32,392 nt of DNA from Halococcus saccharolyticus DSM 5350 (GCF_000336915.1 NZ_AOMD01000019.1:1-32392); one strand, 5' to 3'. Positions 16,063 to 23,209 are shown, counted from the first letter of the stretch. The notes: generated by a model from the letters alone, not told the origin. A program made the numbers and translations.

Positions 16063-16287
16063 TCAGTCGCCGCCCCCGCCGAACAGCCGTCGAATCGTTC
16101 GCAGCAGATCCACGATCGCTTCGAGGAGCCGATCTATGGTCTCGATGATCCCCACCAACCAATCGAGCTGGAGCACGAACGCGTTCGAACCGATCGTGGC
16201 AGGGACGATCGGCGCTCCACCAGTGACGACGACACCCACACTCGTGAGAGCCGCCATCGCCGCGAGCGTGACGACTAAGGACTTCAT
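16063..16287 (-). CDS. Small membrane or exported peptide
   Basis: A 74-residue protein I do not recognise. A hydrophobic N-terminus (MKSLVVTLAAMAALTSVGVVV) could be a signal peptide or membrane anchor. A second hydrophobic stretch (FVLQLDWLVGIIETIDRLLEAIVDLL) has amphipathic-helix character and is followed by RTIRRLF and a glycine run. I prefer ATG at 16287; an in-frame GTG nine bases further upstream is possible. It precedes the TFB-like gene on the same strand by 48 bp. It is probably real because its composition is not a mirror of a gene on the other strand. Confidence 0.55.
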   Translation of the reverse strand: MKSLVVTLAAMAALTSVGVVVTGGAPIVPATIGSNAFVLQLDWLVGIIETIDRLLEAIVDLLRTIRRLFGGGGD

Positions 16288-16405
16288 GCGTCGCACTCCG
16301 TTTTGCTCCGTTCAAAACGTGTGGGTTGACATCGCCGGCTCTCGCCGCGCGGCCTGTACTTGCCGGGGCCGAAGCGTTATGCCCGCCGCGGACCGACGGC
16401 GAGCC

Positions 16406-16927
16406 ATGACCGGCGTCGTCGAGACGATCTACACCACGCCCGAAGGATCACAGCCGATGGAGGAAGTCGAGGAAATCGAGGCTGTCGAGCGTCAGGGGCT
16501 GCGTGGCGATCGGTACATGAAGGGCACAGGCTACTACTCGGGGATGGACGAGTGTGAAGTCACCTTCATCGAGAGCGAGGCCATTCGAGAGATCAAAGAC
16601 GAGTTCGATATCGATCTCACCGACGGGCGACACCGCCGGAACGTCGTCACCAGCGGCGTCTCGGTCCACGACCTCCTCAACCGTCAGTTCACGGTCGGCG
16701 ACGTGACCTTCGAAGGGACGCGCCCGCGTCCACCGTGTGCCCACGTCGAGCAGGTCGCCGACGAGGAAGGCGTCGCACGCGCGCTCAAGAACAAACGCGG
16801 CGGGATCTGTGCGAGCGTGGTCGAGGACGGGACGATCCACGTCGGCGACGAGCTCACCGTCCTTGACGACGGCGAACACAGCGAGGGCGTAGCCGATGCG
16901 ATCAAGAACCGCCTCGCGGGCCAGTAA
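16406..16927 (+). CDS. MOSC domain protein (paralogue 2)
   Basis: A 173-residue MOSC protein with the same landmarks as the one at 8566: GLRGDRYM, VTFIESEAI, HRRNVVTSGVSVHDLLN, then PPCAHVEQVADEEG with the conserved cysteine, and KRGGICASVVEDGTIHVGDEL. It has an additional short C-terminal helix. As with the paralogue, it is probably a sulfur-carrying or molybdenum-cofactor-related enzyme of unknown substrate. The two proteins are similar but diverged well beyond a recent duplication. The start at 16406 (MTGVVETIYTTPEG) gives the normal beginning; the next gene is tRNA-Leu 40 bp downstream. Confidence 0.9.
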   Translation: MTGVVETIYTTPEGSQPMEEVEEIEAVERQGLRGDRYMKGTGYYSGMDECEVTFIESEAIREIKDEFDIDLTDGRHRRNVVTSGVSVHDLLNRQFTVGDVTFEGTRPRPPCAHVEQVADEEGVARALKNKRGGICASVVEDGTIHVGDELTVLDDGEHSEGVADAIKNRLAGQ

Positions 16928-16937
16928 ACGACAGGTT

Positions 16938-16949
16938 CTTTTTGCGGTC
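16938..16949 (+). promoter_or_regulatory. Probable tRNA-Leu promoter element
   Basis: CTTTTTGCGGTC starts 30 bases before the tRNA. The identical 12-mer occurs 32 bases before the dacZ start (17364-17375), so position and sequence both suggest a promoter element. Its T-tract could also end the MOSC transcript. Confidence 0.4.
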
Positions 16950-16967
16950 ACGGGAAGGCGGTGTTGA

Positions 16968-17052
16968 GCGCGGGTAGCCAAGCCAGGCCAACGGCGCAGC
17001 GCTTAGGACGCTGTCCTGTAGAGGTCCGCCGGTTCAAATCCGGTCCCGCGCA
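16968..17052 (+). tRNA. tRNA-Leu (anticodon UAG)
   Basis: An 85-base class II tRNA. The acceptor arms GCGCGGG (16968-16974) and CCCGCGC (17045-17051) pair perfectly, with discriminator A at 17052 and no encoded CCA. The anticodon stem CAGCG/CGCTG encloses loop CTTAGGA, reading anticodon TAG, for CUA leucine codons. The long variable arm (TCCTGTAGAGGTCCG region) and T arm CCGGTTCAAATCCGG are intact. No intron is seen. Two copies of its 3' end follow downstream. Confidence 0.96.
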
Positions 17053-17290
17053 TCGAGCGAACGAAGTGAGCGAGAGCAGGCACGGACTTGAACTCTATCA
17101 CGAGCGAGCGGAGCGAGCGAAGTGATTCCGGTTCGAATCCGGTCCCGCGCAGTGAGTGGAGTGAGCGTAGCGAACGGAACGAGCGAGCAGGAGCGATTGG
17201 AACCCTGCAAGTCACAGCCCGCACAGGCGAGCGAAGCGAGCCGAGCAGGACTGTCTTGCCCCGGTTCGAATCCGGTCCCGCGCATCCACT
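17053..17290 (+). repeat. Duplicated tRNA 3' ends with palindromic spacers
   Basis: Two extra 24-base copies of the T-arm/acceptor end, CCGGTTCGAATCCGGTCCCG plus CGCA, lie at 17128-17151 and 17261-17284. The tRNA's own copy (17029-17052) differs at one base (TTCAAAT against TTCGAAT). Spacers of 75 and 109 bp contain GAGCGAACGAAGTGAGCGAG and GCGAGCGAAGCGAGC palindromes. No integrase or other gene fits. The copies look like residual attachment sites or a repeat amplified at the tRNA end. Short reading frames here that translate as RGTGFEP are artefacts of the tRNA end. Confidence 0.85.
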
Positions 17291-17294
17291 TTTT
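17290..17294 (+). terminator. T-tract terminator after the last tRNA-end copy
   Basis: TTTTT follows the third copy of the tRNA 3' end by five bases. No such tract follows the functional tRNA itself, so the native terminator appears to have been pushed about 230 bp downstream. Confidence 0.55.
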
Positions 17295-17363
17295 GCTGAT
17301 AAGCCACTCGTCGACAACTATCGTCGGAAGCGACGTTCGAGTACGCGAAGCCGTGTCACAAAC

Positions 17364-17375
17364 CTTTTTGCGGTC
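17364..17375 (+). promoter_or_regulatory. Probable dacZ promoter element
   Basis: CTTTTTGCGGTC lies 32 bases before the dacZ ATG and duplicates the 12-mer found before tRNA-Leu at 16938. It may be an atypical TATA/BRE region. Confidence 0.4.
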
Positions 17376-17395
17376 CCGGCGGCCCGTATCGGGTA

Positions 17396-18208
17396 ATGCC
17401 GACTGTACGCGACCTCCTCGGCGACATCGTCGACGAAGTCGAGACGGTGCTGTTGTTCTCGCCGAGTTCCTCGTACTACGAGCGGTGTCAGGAGGTCGAG
17501 GACATCTCGACGGTCGTGGTCGCGCCGGACAACGGGGTTGGCGCGGAGCGGTACGTCGAACTACCTCTGGAGTTCGCCGATCTCTCCGAGCGCATCCGGT
17601 TCGGGATCGAGGGCGCGCTCGACGAGGGGCACATCGACGAAGGCGACGAGGTAGCGTGTGCGACGAAGCTGTTCGACGACGTGATCGACAGTGTGAGTCG
17701 GGCGCGGGCGGGCGACCTCGACCAGTCGGGCGTCTACGATCTGTTCACCAACTCCCGCGGCGATCCTGAAGTCATCCGGGACGTGCTGGATGTGGCAGTT
17801 GAACTCGGACAGAAGGGCCAGAAAGGCAAACCGGTCGGGGCGCTGTTCGTCATCGGCGACGCCGGGAAGGTGATGAACAAGTCCCGACCGCTGTCGTACA
17901 ACCCCTTCGAGAAGAGCCACGTCCACGTCGGCGATCCGATCGTGAACGTGATGCTGAAGGAGTTCTCCCGGCTCGACGGGGCGTTCGTCATCAGTGACGG
18001 CGGCAAGATCGTCTCGGCGTACCGCTATCTCGAACCCAGCGCGGAGGGCGTCGACATCCCGAAAGGGCTCGGGACGCGTCACATGGCCGCGGGGTCGATC
18101 ACGCGTGACACCAACGCGACCGCGGTCGTACTGAGCGAGAGCGATCGACTGGTGCGGGCGTTCAAGGGCGGCGAGCTGATCCTCGAACTCGATCCGGAGG
18201 AGTACTGA
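17396..18208 (+). CDS. dacZ: Diadenylate cyclase, archaeal DacZ type
   Basis: A 270-residue protein whose C-terminal half is a DAC (DisA-N) domain: PVGALFVIGDAGKVMNKSR, then RLDGAFVISDGGKIVSAYRYL with the DGA motif at 194-196, and GLGTRHMAAGSI with the RHx motif at 228-230. These residues bind ATP and metal to make cyclic di-AMP. The N-terminal 115 residues (PTVRDLLGDIVDEVETVLLFS...) match the extra domain of the haloarchaeal DacZ described in Haloferax, where c-di-AMP is essential and affects osmotic balance. The stop overlaps the next start (TGATG), coupling it to an MscS-like channel. Confidence 0.93.
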   Translation: MPTVRDLLGDIVDEVETVLLFSPSSSYYERCQEVEDISTVVVAPDNGVGAERYVELPLEFADLSERIRFGIEGALDEGHIDEGDEVACATKLFDDVIDSVSRARAGDLDQSGVYDLFTNSRGDPEVIRDVLDVAVELGQKGQKGKPVGALFVIGDAGKVMNKSRPLSYNPFEKSHVHVGDPIVNVMLKEFSRLDGAFVISDGGKIVSAYRYLEPSAEGVDIPKGLGTRHMAAGSITRDTNATAVVLSESDRLVRAFKGGELILELDPEEY

Positions 18209-19002
18209 TGGCGCTGCTGGCCCAGTCCGTAGTGCAGGACCTCCTCACTCGGAACCTCGATCTCGTGCTCCTCGCGGTCATCCTCGTCATCGGGGGGCTG
18301 GTCGCGTACCTCGTCGCACGATCGGCGTATCGCCTCCTCGTCGCTGCCGGAGTCGCTGACGTCGTCGAGGGGACTGCCTCCGAACGTGCCGCCCAGCGAC
18401 TCGGCACATCCACCGTCGCCCTCCTCTCGTGGGTCCTCGGTCTCTTCGTCTTCGTTCTCGCTGCGGTGCTCGCGCTCGGCGTCGCCGCGCTGTTCGACAT
18501 CCAGAGCTATCTGATCGACTTCATCGATTTCCTGCCGGATCTGTTCATCGCCACGCTCATCGTGATCGTCGGGCTGATCCTCGCCGATCGGGCGGAGCTA
18601 CGGGTCGCCGAGCGACTGGGAAACTACAAGTTCACCTCGACGGGAGCGCTCGGCCTGGTTCCGGGGGTCGTGAAATACAGCGTGATCTACATCGCGGCGC
18701 TTGTCGCGCTCGGCCAGATCGGTGTCGCCGACGACGCACTGCTCGTGCTGCTCGCGGCCTACGTCTTCGGCGTCGTCTTCCTCGGTGGGCTCGCCGGCAA
18801 GGACCTCCTCGCAGCGGGTGCGGCAGGGACCTACCTCCTGCTCAATCAACCCTATGCCATCGGCGACGAGGTGCGCGTCGACGACATGCACGGCGTGGTC
18901 CAGGAGGTCGACGTGTTCGTCACCCACGTCGAAAACGACGGCGAAGAGTACATCATCCCGAACCACCGGGTCTTCCGGACGGGCGTCGTGCGCGTCCGCT
19001 GA
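18208..19002 (+). CDS. Mechanosensitive (MscS-like) ion channel protein
   Basis: A 264-residue membrane protein. Four to five hydrophobic segments cover residues about 15-210, beginning LVLLAVILVIGGLVAYLVA. The end (NQPYAIGDEVRVDDMHGVVQEVDVF... to EYIIPNHRVFRTGVVRV) is the beta domain conserved in MscS channels, while the large alpha/beta C-terminal domain of bacterial MscS is missing. It is therefore a minimal MscS-like protein. Translational coupling to dacZ suggests that c-di-AMP production and channel level are linked in osmotic homeostasis; the association with DacZ is also known in other haloarchaea. Direct gating by c-di-AMP is not shown. Confidence 0.87.
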   Translation: MALLAQSVVQDLLTRNLDLVLLAVILVIGGLVAYLVARSAYRLLVAAGVADVVEGTASERAAQRLGTSTVALLSWVLGLFVFVLAAVLALGVAALFDIQSYLIDFIDFLPDLFIATLIVIVGLILADRAELRVAERLGNYKFTSTGALGLVPGVVKYSVIYIAALVALGQIGVADDALLVLLAAYVFGVVFLGGLAGKDLLAAGAAGTYLLLNQPYAIGDEVRVDDMHGVVQEVDVFVTHVENDGEEYIIPNHRVFRTGVVRVR

Positions 19003-19307
19003 ACCTTTTTACTTCGTCGGGTGCGCTCGCTCCCTGCGGTCGCTCGCCCACCACTCTCTGCTCGCGGGCCGAAGGCCCGCTCGCATGGTCCGAGAGACGC
19101 TTCGCGTCCCTCGCTACTCGCAAAAACGTTCATGAAAAACACCCGCTCGCTCACTGCGTTCGCTCGCGGTAGAACTGCTGGCGCTTTCTGCAACCGCACA
19201 GCACCGCCGAAGCCCTCGGCCCGCTCCGCGGGCCTCGCCCTTCACCCACTAGGAACCGCTACCGCCCCGCACCGCCACCCACTACAGCCCCGCCACCGCA
19301 GCCACCC
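19003..19307. repeat. Second intergenic hairpin array between convergent genes
   Basis: This spacer has no credible gene. A T-tract (CCTTTTTAC, just after the channel stop) is followed by stems at 19064-19080 (7 bp, loop GAA), 19096-19108 (5 bp, loop TTC), the CGCTCGCTCACTGCGTTCGC palindrome near 19145, and 19218-19234 (7 bp, loop TCC). It ends in a C-rich tract with CCGCTACCGCC and CGCCACCGC (19256-19315). The plan of hairpins followed by CCGCCACC-like units is the same as at 2343-2680. Termination or transcript-end stabilisation is a reasonable guess. Confidence 0.75.
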
Positions 19308-19805
19308 TCACGCCTCCGTCGCCGGCACGCCAGCGACCGTCGCGCCGGGCGGCACGTCCTCGGCGACGAGGGAGTTCGCAGCCACGCGCGCGTTGGCACC
19401 GATCTCGACACCGGGCAGGACGATCGCGCCAGCGCCGATCATCGCGCGCTCGCCGACGACCACCTCGCCGGTGCGGTACTCGTCCTGGAGATACTCGTGA
19501 CACAGCAACGTGGCGTCGTAGCCCACGATCGCGTGGTCCTCGATCGTGATGAGTTCGGGCCAGAACACGTCGGGTGTGGCTTCGAGCGCCCACGAGACGC
19601 CCTCGCCGACCGTGATCCCGAGCCGCCGGAGCGCCCAGTTTTTCACCCGGAGGAAAGGTGCGAGCCGCGCAACGAGAACGAACAGATAGTTGTGGACGAT
19701 CCGCCACAGCGACCTCGCCTCGGGCCAGTGCTGGAGGGAGTTTCGGGGGCCGGGCGTCGGATGCACAGTCGTCCGATCCCGGCGGGAGTCGGTGTCGTCG
19801 GTCAC
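19308..19805 (-). CDS. Hexapeptide-repeat (left-handed beta-helix) acyltransferase
   Basis: A 165-residue protein. After a charged N-terminus and a hydrophobic helix (LWRIVHNYLFVLVARLAPFL), the C-terminal half shows imperfect hexapeptide repeats: ITIEDHAIVGYDATLLCHEY, GEVVVGERAMIGAGAIVLPG and VEIGANARVAANSLVAEDV, ending PPGATVAGVPA. This is the signature of LbetaH acyltransferases, in which a histidine (here within LLCHEY) usually acts as base. The N-terminal hydrophobic helix suggests membrane association. The acyl donor and acceptor are unknown. It shares strand with purD but is separated by 61 bp. Confidence 0.88.
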   Translation of the reverse strand: MTDDTDSRRDRTTVHPTPGPRNSLQHWPEARSLWRIVHNYLFVLVARLAPFLRVKNWALRRLGITVGEGVSWALEATPDVFWPELITIEDHAIVGYDATLLCHEYLQDEYRTGEVVVGERAMIGAGAIVLPGVEIGANARVAANSLVAEDVPPGATVAGVPATEA

Positions 19806-19866
19806 GATCGACCGTTCGGCCGCCGGTGTCTTGAATCCGCAGACCGCATACGCCCAGCGACGAACA

Positions 19867-21231
19867 CTACTCGGCGCGCAGTTCGTCCATGTGATCGATC
19901 CGTGATTCGACGAGCGCTGCCGTGCCGATGTCGTGGCGGACGCGGAGTCCGTCGGTCCCAGCCTCGGTCAGCGTCTCGTCGACGATCTCCTCGGCGGTTG
20001 CGATGGTATCGGCGACCCCGACCACCGCGAACGCCCGCGAGGTAGTGGTGTAAATGCCGTCGTCGCGCTCGTCGACGCTGGCGTAGTAGAGTTCGACCCG
20101 CGGCGACGTGCCGCCGTCCGCGGCCGCCGATCCGCTGGCGTCGCCACCGGCCGCGAACCGCTGGTTGATCGTCTCGACGACGCCCTCGTCGACCTGGATC
20201 TTCGCCCCTGCGTCCGGATCGGTGGGATAGCCGTCGGGCACCGCGTACTTGCAGACCGTGGCCCGCGGCGCGAAGTCGAGATCGGGCAGCGGATCGCCGT
20301 CGCGCGCCGCGACGAGCACCGAGAGCAGGTCGGTGTCGAGCACCGGGAGGGTGTTCATCGCCTCGGGGTCGCCGAAGCGCGCGTTGAACTCCACGACCTT
20401 CGGCCCGTCGGCGGTCAGCATGAACTGGCCGTAGAGCACACCAGTATAATCGTCGAGCGCGGCGACCGTTTCCTCGACGATCTCGACGGCCGCCCGGTAG
20501 TCCTCGGTGGTCATGAACGGGAGTTCGAACCCGCTGTCGGTGTAACTCCCCATACCTCCCGTATTGGGGCCCTCGTCGCCCTCGTAGGCACGTTTGTGGT
20601 CCTGGACCGCCGGGGTCGTGCGCACGTCGTCGTTCGCCACCAGCGCCTGAACAGTAAATTCCTCGCCGACGAGGCGCTCTTCGAGCACCACGCGGTCGTA
20701 CTCCGAGTTGCGGAGGTACCCTTTGGCCTCCTCGGGCGTGACCTGGTCACCGATGACGCGGACGCCTTTCCCGCCGGTCAATCCGGCTGGCTTCACTACG
20801 AGATCGCCGTCGTGGTCGTCGATGTACTCACACGCGCGCTCCATATCGTCGAACGTCTCGAAGGCCGGAGACCCGGGGATGTCGTGCTCGCGCATAAACC
20901 GCCGCTGGTAGGCCTTGTCGGTCTCGATCCGTGCCGCCTCGGCGTGCGGTCCGAACGGGAACACGCCGGCGTCGGCAAGCGCGTCGGCCACACCGGCCTC
21001 CAGGGGCGTCTCGGGGCCGACGACCGCGAGCGTCGCACCGACCTCCTCGGCGTAGGCGACGACAGCCTGTGGGGTGGTGGTGTCGAGCGTTGCGAACCCC
21101 GCGGCGAGGCCCGCGATGCCCGGGTTCCGGTTTTCCGCACAGGCGAAAAGCGTCGCGTCCGTGTCGGCGAGCGCGTGCGCGATGGCGTGCTCGCGCCCGC
21201 CGCCGCCGACGACCAGAACGGTCTCGCTCAT
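19867..21231 (-). CDS. purD: Phosphoribosylamine-glycine ligase (GAR synthetase)
   Basis: A 454-residue PurD catalysing the second step of purine synthesis. The N-domain starts ETVLVVGGGGREHAIAHAL. The ATP-grasp domain contains DLVVKPAGLTGGKGVRVIGD, VVLEERLVGEEFTVQALV, DEGPNTGGMGSYTDSG and KVVEFNARFGDPE, all diagnostic for GARS. The protein is somewhat longer than most PurD because of a Gly/Ala/Asp-rich insertion in the C-terminal domain (AAGGDASGSAAADGG). A TATA-like CTTTACAC at about 21257 precedes the ATG by roughly 25 bases. Confidence 0.97.
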   Translation of the reverse strand: MSETVLVVGGGGREHAIAHALADTDATLFACAENRNPGIAGLAAGFATLDTTTPQAVVAYAEEVGATLAVVGPETPLEAGVADALADAGVFPFGPHAEAARIETDKAYQRRFMREHDIPGSPAFETFDDMERACEYIDDHDGDLVVKPAGLTGGKGVRVIGDQVTPEEAKGYLRNSEYDRVVLEERLVGEEFTVQALVANDDVRTTPAVQDHKRAYEGDEGPNTGGMGSYTDSGFELPFMTTEDYRAAVEIVEETVAALDDYTGVLYGQFMLTADGPKVVEFNARFGDPEAMNTLPVLDTDLLSVLVAARDGDPLPDLDFAPRATVCKYAVPDGYPTDPDAGAKIQVDEGVVETINQRFAAGGDASGSAAADGGTSPRVELYYASVDERDDGIYTTTSRAFAVVGVADTIATAEEIVDETLTEAGTDGLRVRHDIGTAALVESRIDHMDELRAE

Positions 21232-21395
21232 GCGCGATAGGCTCCGCCGGCGGGTGTAAAGATTACCCTTCCCGGCGTCGACACCACACGGTCGCCGGTG
21301 TCGTCAGCACGGTGTGACCCAACGGACAGCGACGGTGAAATCGCAAGCACTCTCGCTAACCCTCGTGCTCCCGTGCTTCCCGGTGGAGATACCGA

Positions 21396-22205
21396 ATGTT
21401 CTACCACGACGACGAACTCCAGTACGAGGTCGAGGTCGAGGAGCCGAACCCCAAGTTCGCGAAGATGCTCCAGCAGGCTATCGGCGGAGCCGAAGGCGAG
21501 ATGCGCGTCGCGCTCCAGTACATGTTTCAGGCGTTCGCGGTGCCCGCCGAGAAGAGCGAGTACCGCCGGCTGCTGATGGAGACCGCAACCGAGGAGCTGG
21601 GACACATCGAGATGCTCGCCACTGCGGTCGCGAAGAACCTCCAGGGCGCGTCCGACGAACAGCGCGAGGCCGCCCGCGAGGACGCCGTCATCGCGGAGAT
21701 GATGGACAGCGGCCAGCCCCGACAGGCACTTTCCGCTGGTCTCCACGCGATGCCGGTCGACTCGAACGGCACGCCGTTCAACGGCGGCTGCGTCGTCGCG
21801 AGCGGCAACCTCGCCGCCGACATGTACGCGAACGTGATGGCCGAATCCACAGGTAGGTTGCTCGCCACCCGGCTCTACGAGATCACCGACGATCCCGGGA
21901 TGGAGGACATGCTTTCGTATCTGATCGCTCGGGACACGATGCACCAGAACCAGTGGCACGCCGCGCTCGAAACGATGGACGACCACGTCCCGGTACCCAA
22001 CAGCTTCCCCCAGGAAAAGGAAAACCAGGACCACAACTACGAGTTCATGTCCACGTACAGAGACGAGCAGCCGGATCCCGAAGAGCGCTGGACGCAGGGT
22101 GAATCCGTCGACGGCAACGGGGAATTCTCCTACGGCGAACAGCCCGGCGGCGGCGAACCCGACCTCGACGAAGTCATCGAGGCGATGCACAACGAGATCA
22201 ACTGA
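21396..22205 (+). CDS. Manganese catalase
   Basis: A 269-residue dimanganese catalase, which breaks down hydrogen peroxide without heme. Expected metal ligands sit in a four-helix ferritin-like core: E35 (GAEGEMRVALQY), E67 and H70 (TATEELGHIEML), E150 (AESTGRLLATRLYE) and H183 (RDTMHQNQW). The glycine/acid-rich C-terminal 60 residues fit the tail seen in haloarchaeal homologues. A ribosome-binding-like GGTGGAG lies just before the ATG. It stands alone, with unrecognised small genes downstream. It would protect the cell under oxidative stress and desiccation. Confidence 0.95.
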   Translation: MFYHDDELQYEVEVEEPNPKFAKMLQQAIGGAEGEMRVALQYMFQAFAVPAEKSEYRRLLMETATEELGHIEMLATAVAKNLQGASDEQREAAREDAVIAEMMDSGQPRQALSAGLHAMPVDSNGTPFNGGCVVASGNLAADMYANVMAESTGRLLATRLYEITDDPGMEDMLSYLIARDTMHQNQWHAALETMDDHVPVPNSFPQEKENQDHNYEFMSTYRDEQPDPEERWTQGESVDGNGEFSYGEQPGGGEPDLDEVIEAMHNEIN

Positions 22206-22219
22206 GTCGATCCCCTCCG

Positions 22220-22226
22220 TTTATAT
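22220..22226 (+). promoter_or_regulatory. TATA element for the 94-residue protein gene
   Basis: TTTATAT lies about 26 bases before the ATG at 22249, right after the Mn catalase stop, indicating independent leaderless transcription. Confidence 0.6.
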
Positions 22227-22248
22227 CCGCCCGCCGAGACGCCCCCAT

Positions 22249-22533
22249 ATGGCAGACGTGACTATCGACATGGGCGACCGAGAGCTCGACGACGCTGCCG
22301 ACGAGCTGACCGCCGCCCGCGACGACTTCGATGACGGAACGCTGTCGGTCGATCTCCATGACCTCGACGCGCCGACCGCGTTCGCCTTCTTCGAGGGCGC
22401 GCTCGACGCCGGCTACCGCGTCACGATCGCCGGGCTCGAATCGGAACCGACCGGCCACCAGACGATCGTCGAGATGCTTCAGGACGACGAGATCGTCCAC
22501 ATCGAGACGCTCTCCCTCGAACTCGGCGTCTGA
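22249..22533 (+). CDS. Acidic protein of unknown function
   Basis: A 94-residue, very acidic protein I do not recognise. It reads as alternating short strands and helices (TIDMGDRELDDAADELTAAR, then TAFAFFEGALDAGYRVTIAGL, then IVHIETLSLELGV), compact and soluble with no cysteine or membrane segment. A strong TATA element 26 bases upstream of the ATG and normal haloarchaeal composition argue that the gene is real. The neighbourhood (Mn catalase upstream, convergent hypothetical downstream) offers only weak hints. Confidence 0.75.
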   Translation: MADVTIDMGDRELDDAADELTAARDDFDDGTLSVDLHDLDAPTAFAFFEGALDAGYRVTIAGLESEPTGHQTIVEMLQDDEIVHIETLSLELGV

Positions 22534-22615
22534 GGAGTTACGTTCTCCCCGTCGGCTGACCGCCCGCGAACCGAACGTGCCGCAGTCCACCGAACACTAC
22601 TGCGTCGGTTCGCTA

Positions 22616-23110
22616 CTACTCGGTTTCCTCGGCATCCGTGTTCCAGACGGCCTGGTTCTGGAGTGCGGCGGCGGTGTTCTGGATCGACCGCATTGTGGCC
22701 GCGGTCGCCATCACCGAATCCATCACCGCCTGCTGACTCGCGCCGTCCGGGTAGAGCCGGTGTTCGAGCAGGATCGAGTGGACCGCAGGGAACTCACACG
22801 GGTCGCCCTCGGCGTCGAGAAATGTATAGAAGCCCGGTGCAGTCGCGAGGATGGGGCCCAGACGGTTAAGCAGTTCCTGGCGATCCTCGTCGTCCTCGAC
22901 TAACGCCGCGACACGCTCGGTGTCGAACGTACACTCTCCGACCACCCGCAACGGGCCCCACGTCTCCTCCTTGATGACGTGAAGCGGTAGCCGGGAGAGC
23001 CGGAGTCGGAGGTTGAACGCCGCATTATCGGTGGTTTCGTGCTCGACCTCCTGAACGACCTTCTCGTCGAGCCACGCCTCCGTCTGTTCGCGACTCAGGT
23101 GATCGACCAT
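22616..23110 (-). CDS. Conserved-looking protein of unknown function (DUF2299-like?)
   Basis: A 164-residue soluble protein. It begins LSREQTEAWLDEKVVQEVEH, has a central beta-rich section (FNLRLRLSRLPLHVIKEETWGPLRVVGECTF) and a helical C-terminus rich in Ala, Met and Gln (AVMDSVMATAATMRSIQNTA). The overall layout resembles archaeal DUF2299, a chaperone-like alpha/beta fold, but I cannot confirm it. A CTTATCC element about 27 bases upstream of the ATG supports transcription on the minus strand, divergent from the DUF255 gene. Confidence 0.7.
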   Translation of the reverse strand: MVDHLSREQTEAWLDEKVVQEVEHETTDNAAFNLRLRLSRLPLHVIKEETWGPLRVVGECTFDTERVAALVEDDEDRQELLNRLGPILATAPGFYTFLDAEGDPCEFPAVHSILLEHRLYPDGASQQAVMDSVMATAATMRSIQNTAAALQNQAVWNTDAEETE

Positions 23111-23209
23111 TCACGATCGTGGGTTCGGATCGGATAAGAAGGTGCTGCCGTCGAGCGCCGTGTCGCCGGGGAGCGAGCGTTTACCCGTGACGGGGCGCGT
23201 AGGTGAGCC

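Noticed and set aside
17053-17290. Possible CRISPR array from three regularly placed 24-base repeats
   Set aside because: The repeat is the tRNA-Leu 3' end, spacers differ in length (75 and 109 bp) and are palindromic; no cas genes.
17003-17317. Minus-strand frames encoding RGTGFEP-type peptides at the tRNA tails
   Set aside because: Known kind of false gene from tRNA 3' ends; the repeated peptide is only the reverse translation of the CCGGTTCGAATCCGG copies.
19933-21240. 435-codon plus-strand frame opposite purD
   Set aside because: Mirror of the purD coding sequence; no domain and highly Arg/Val-rich.
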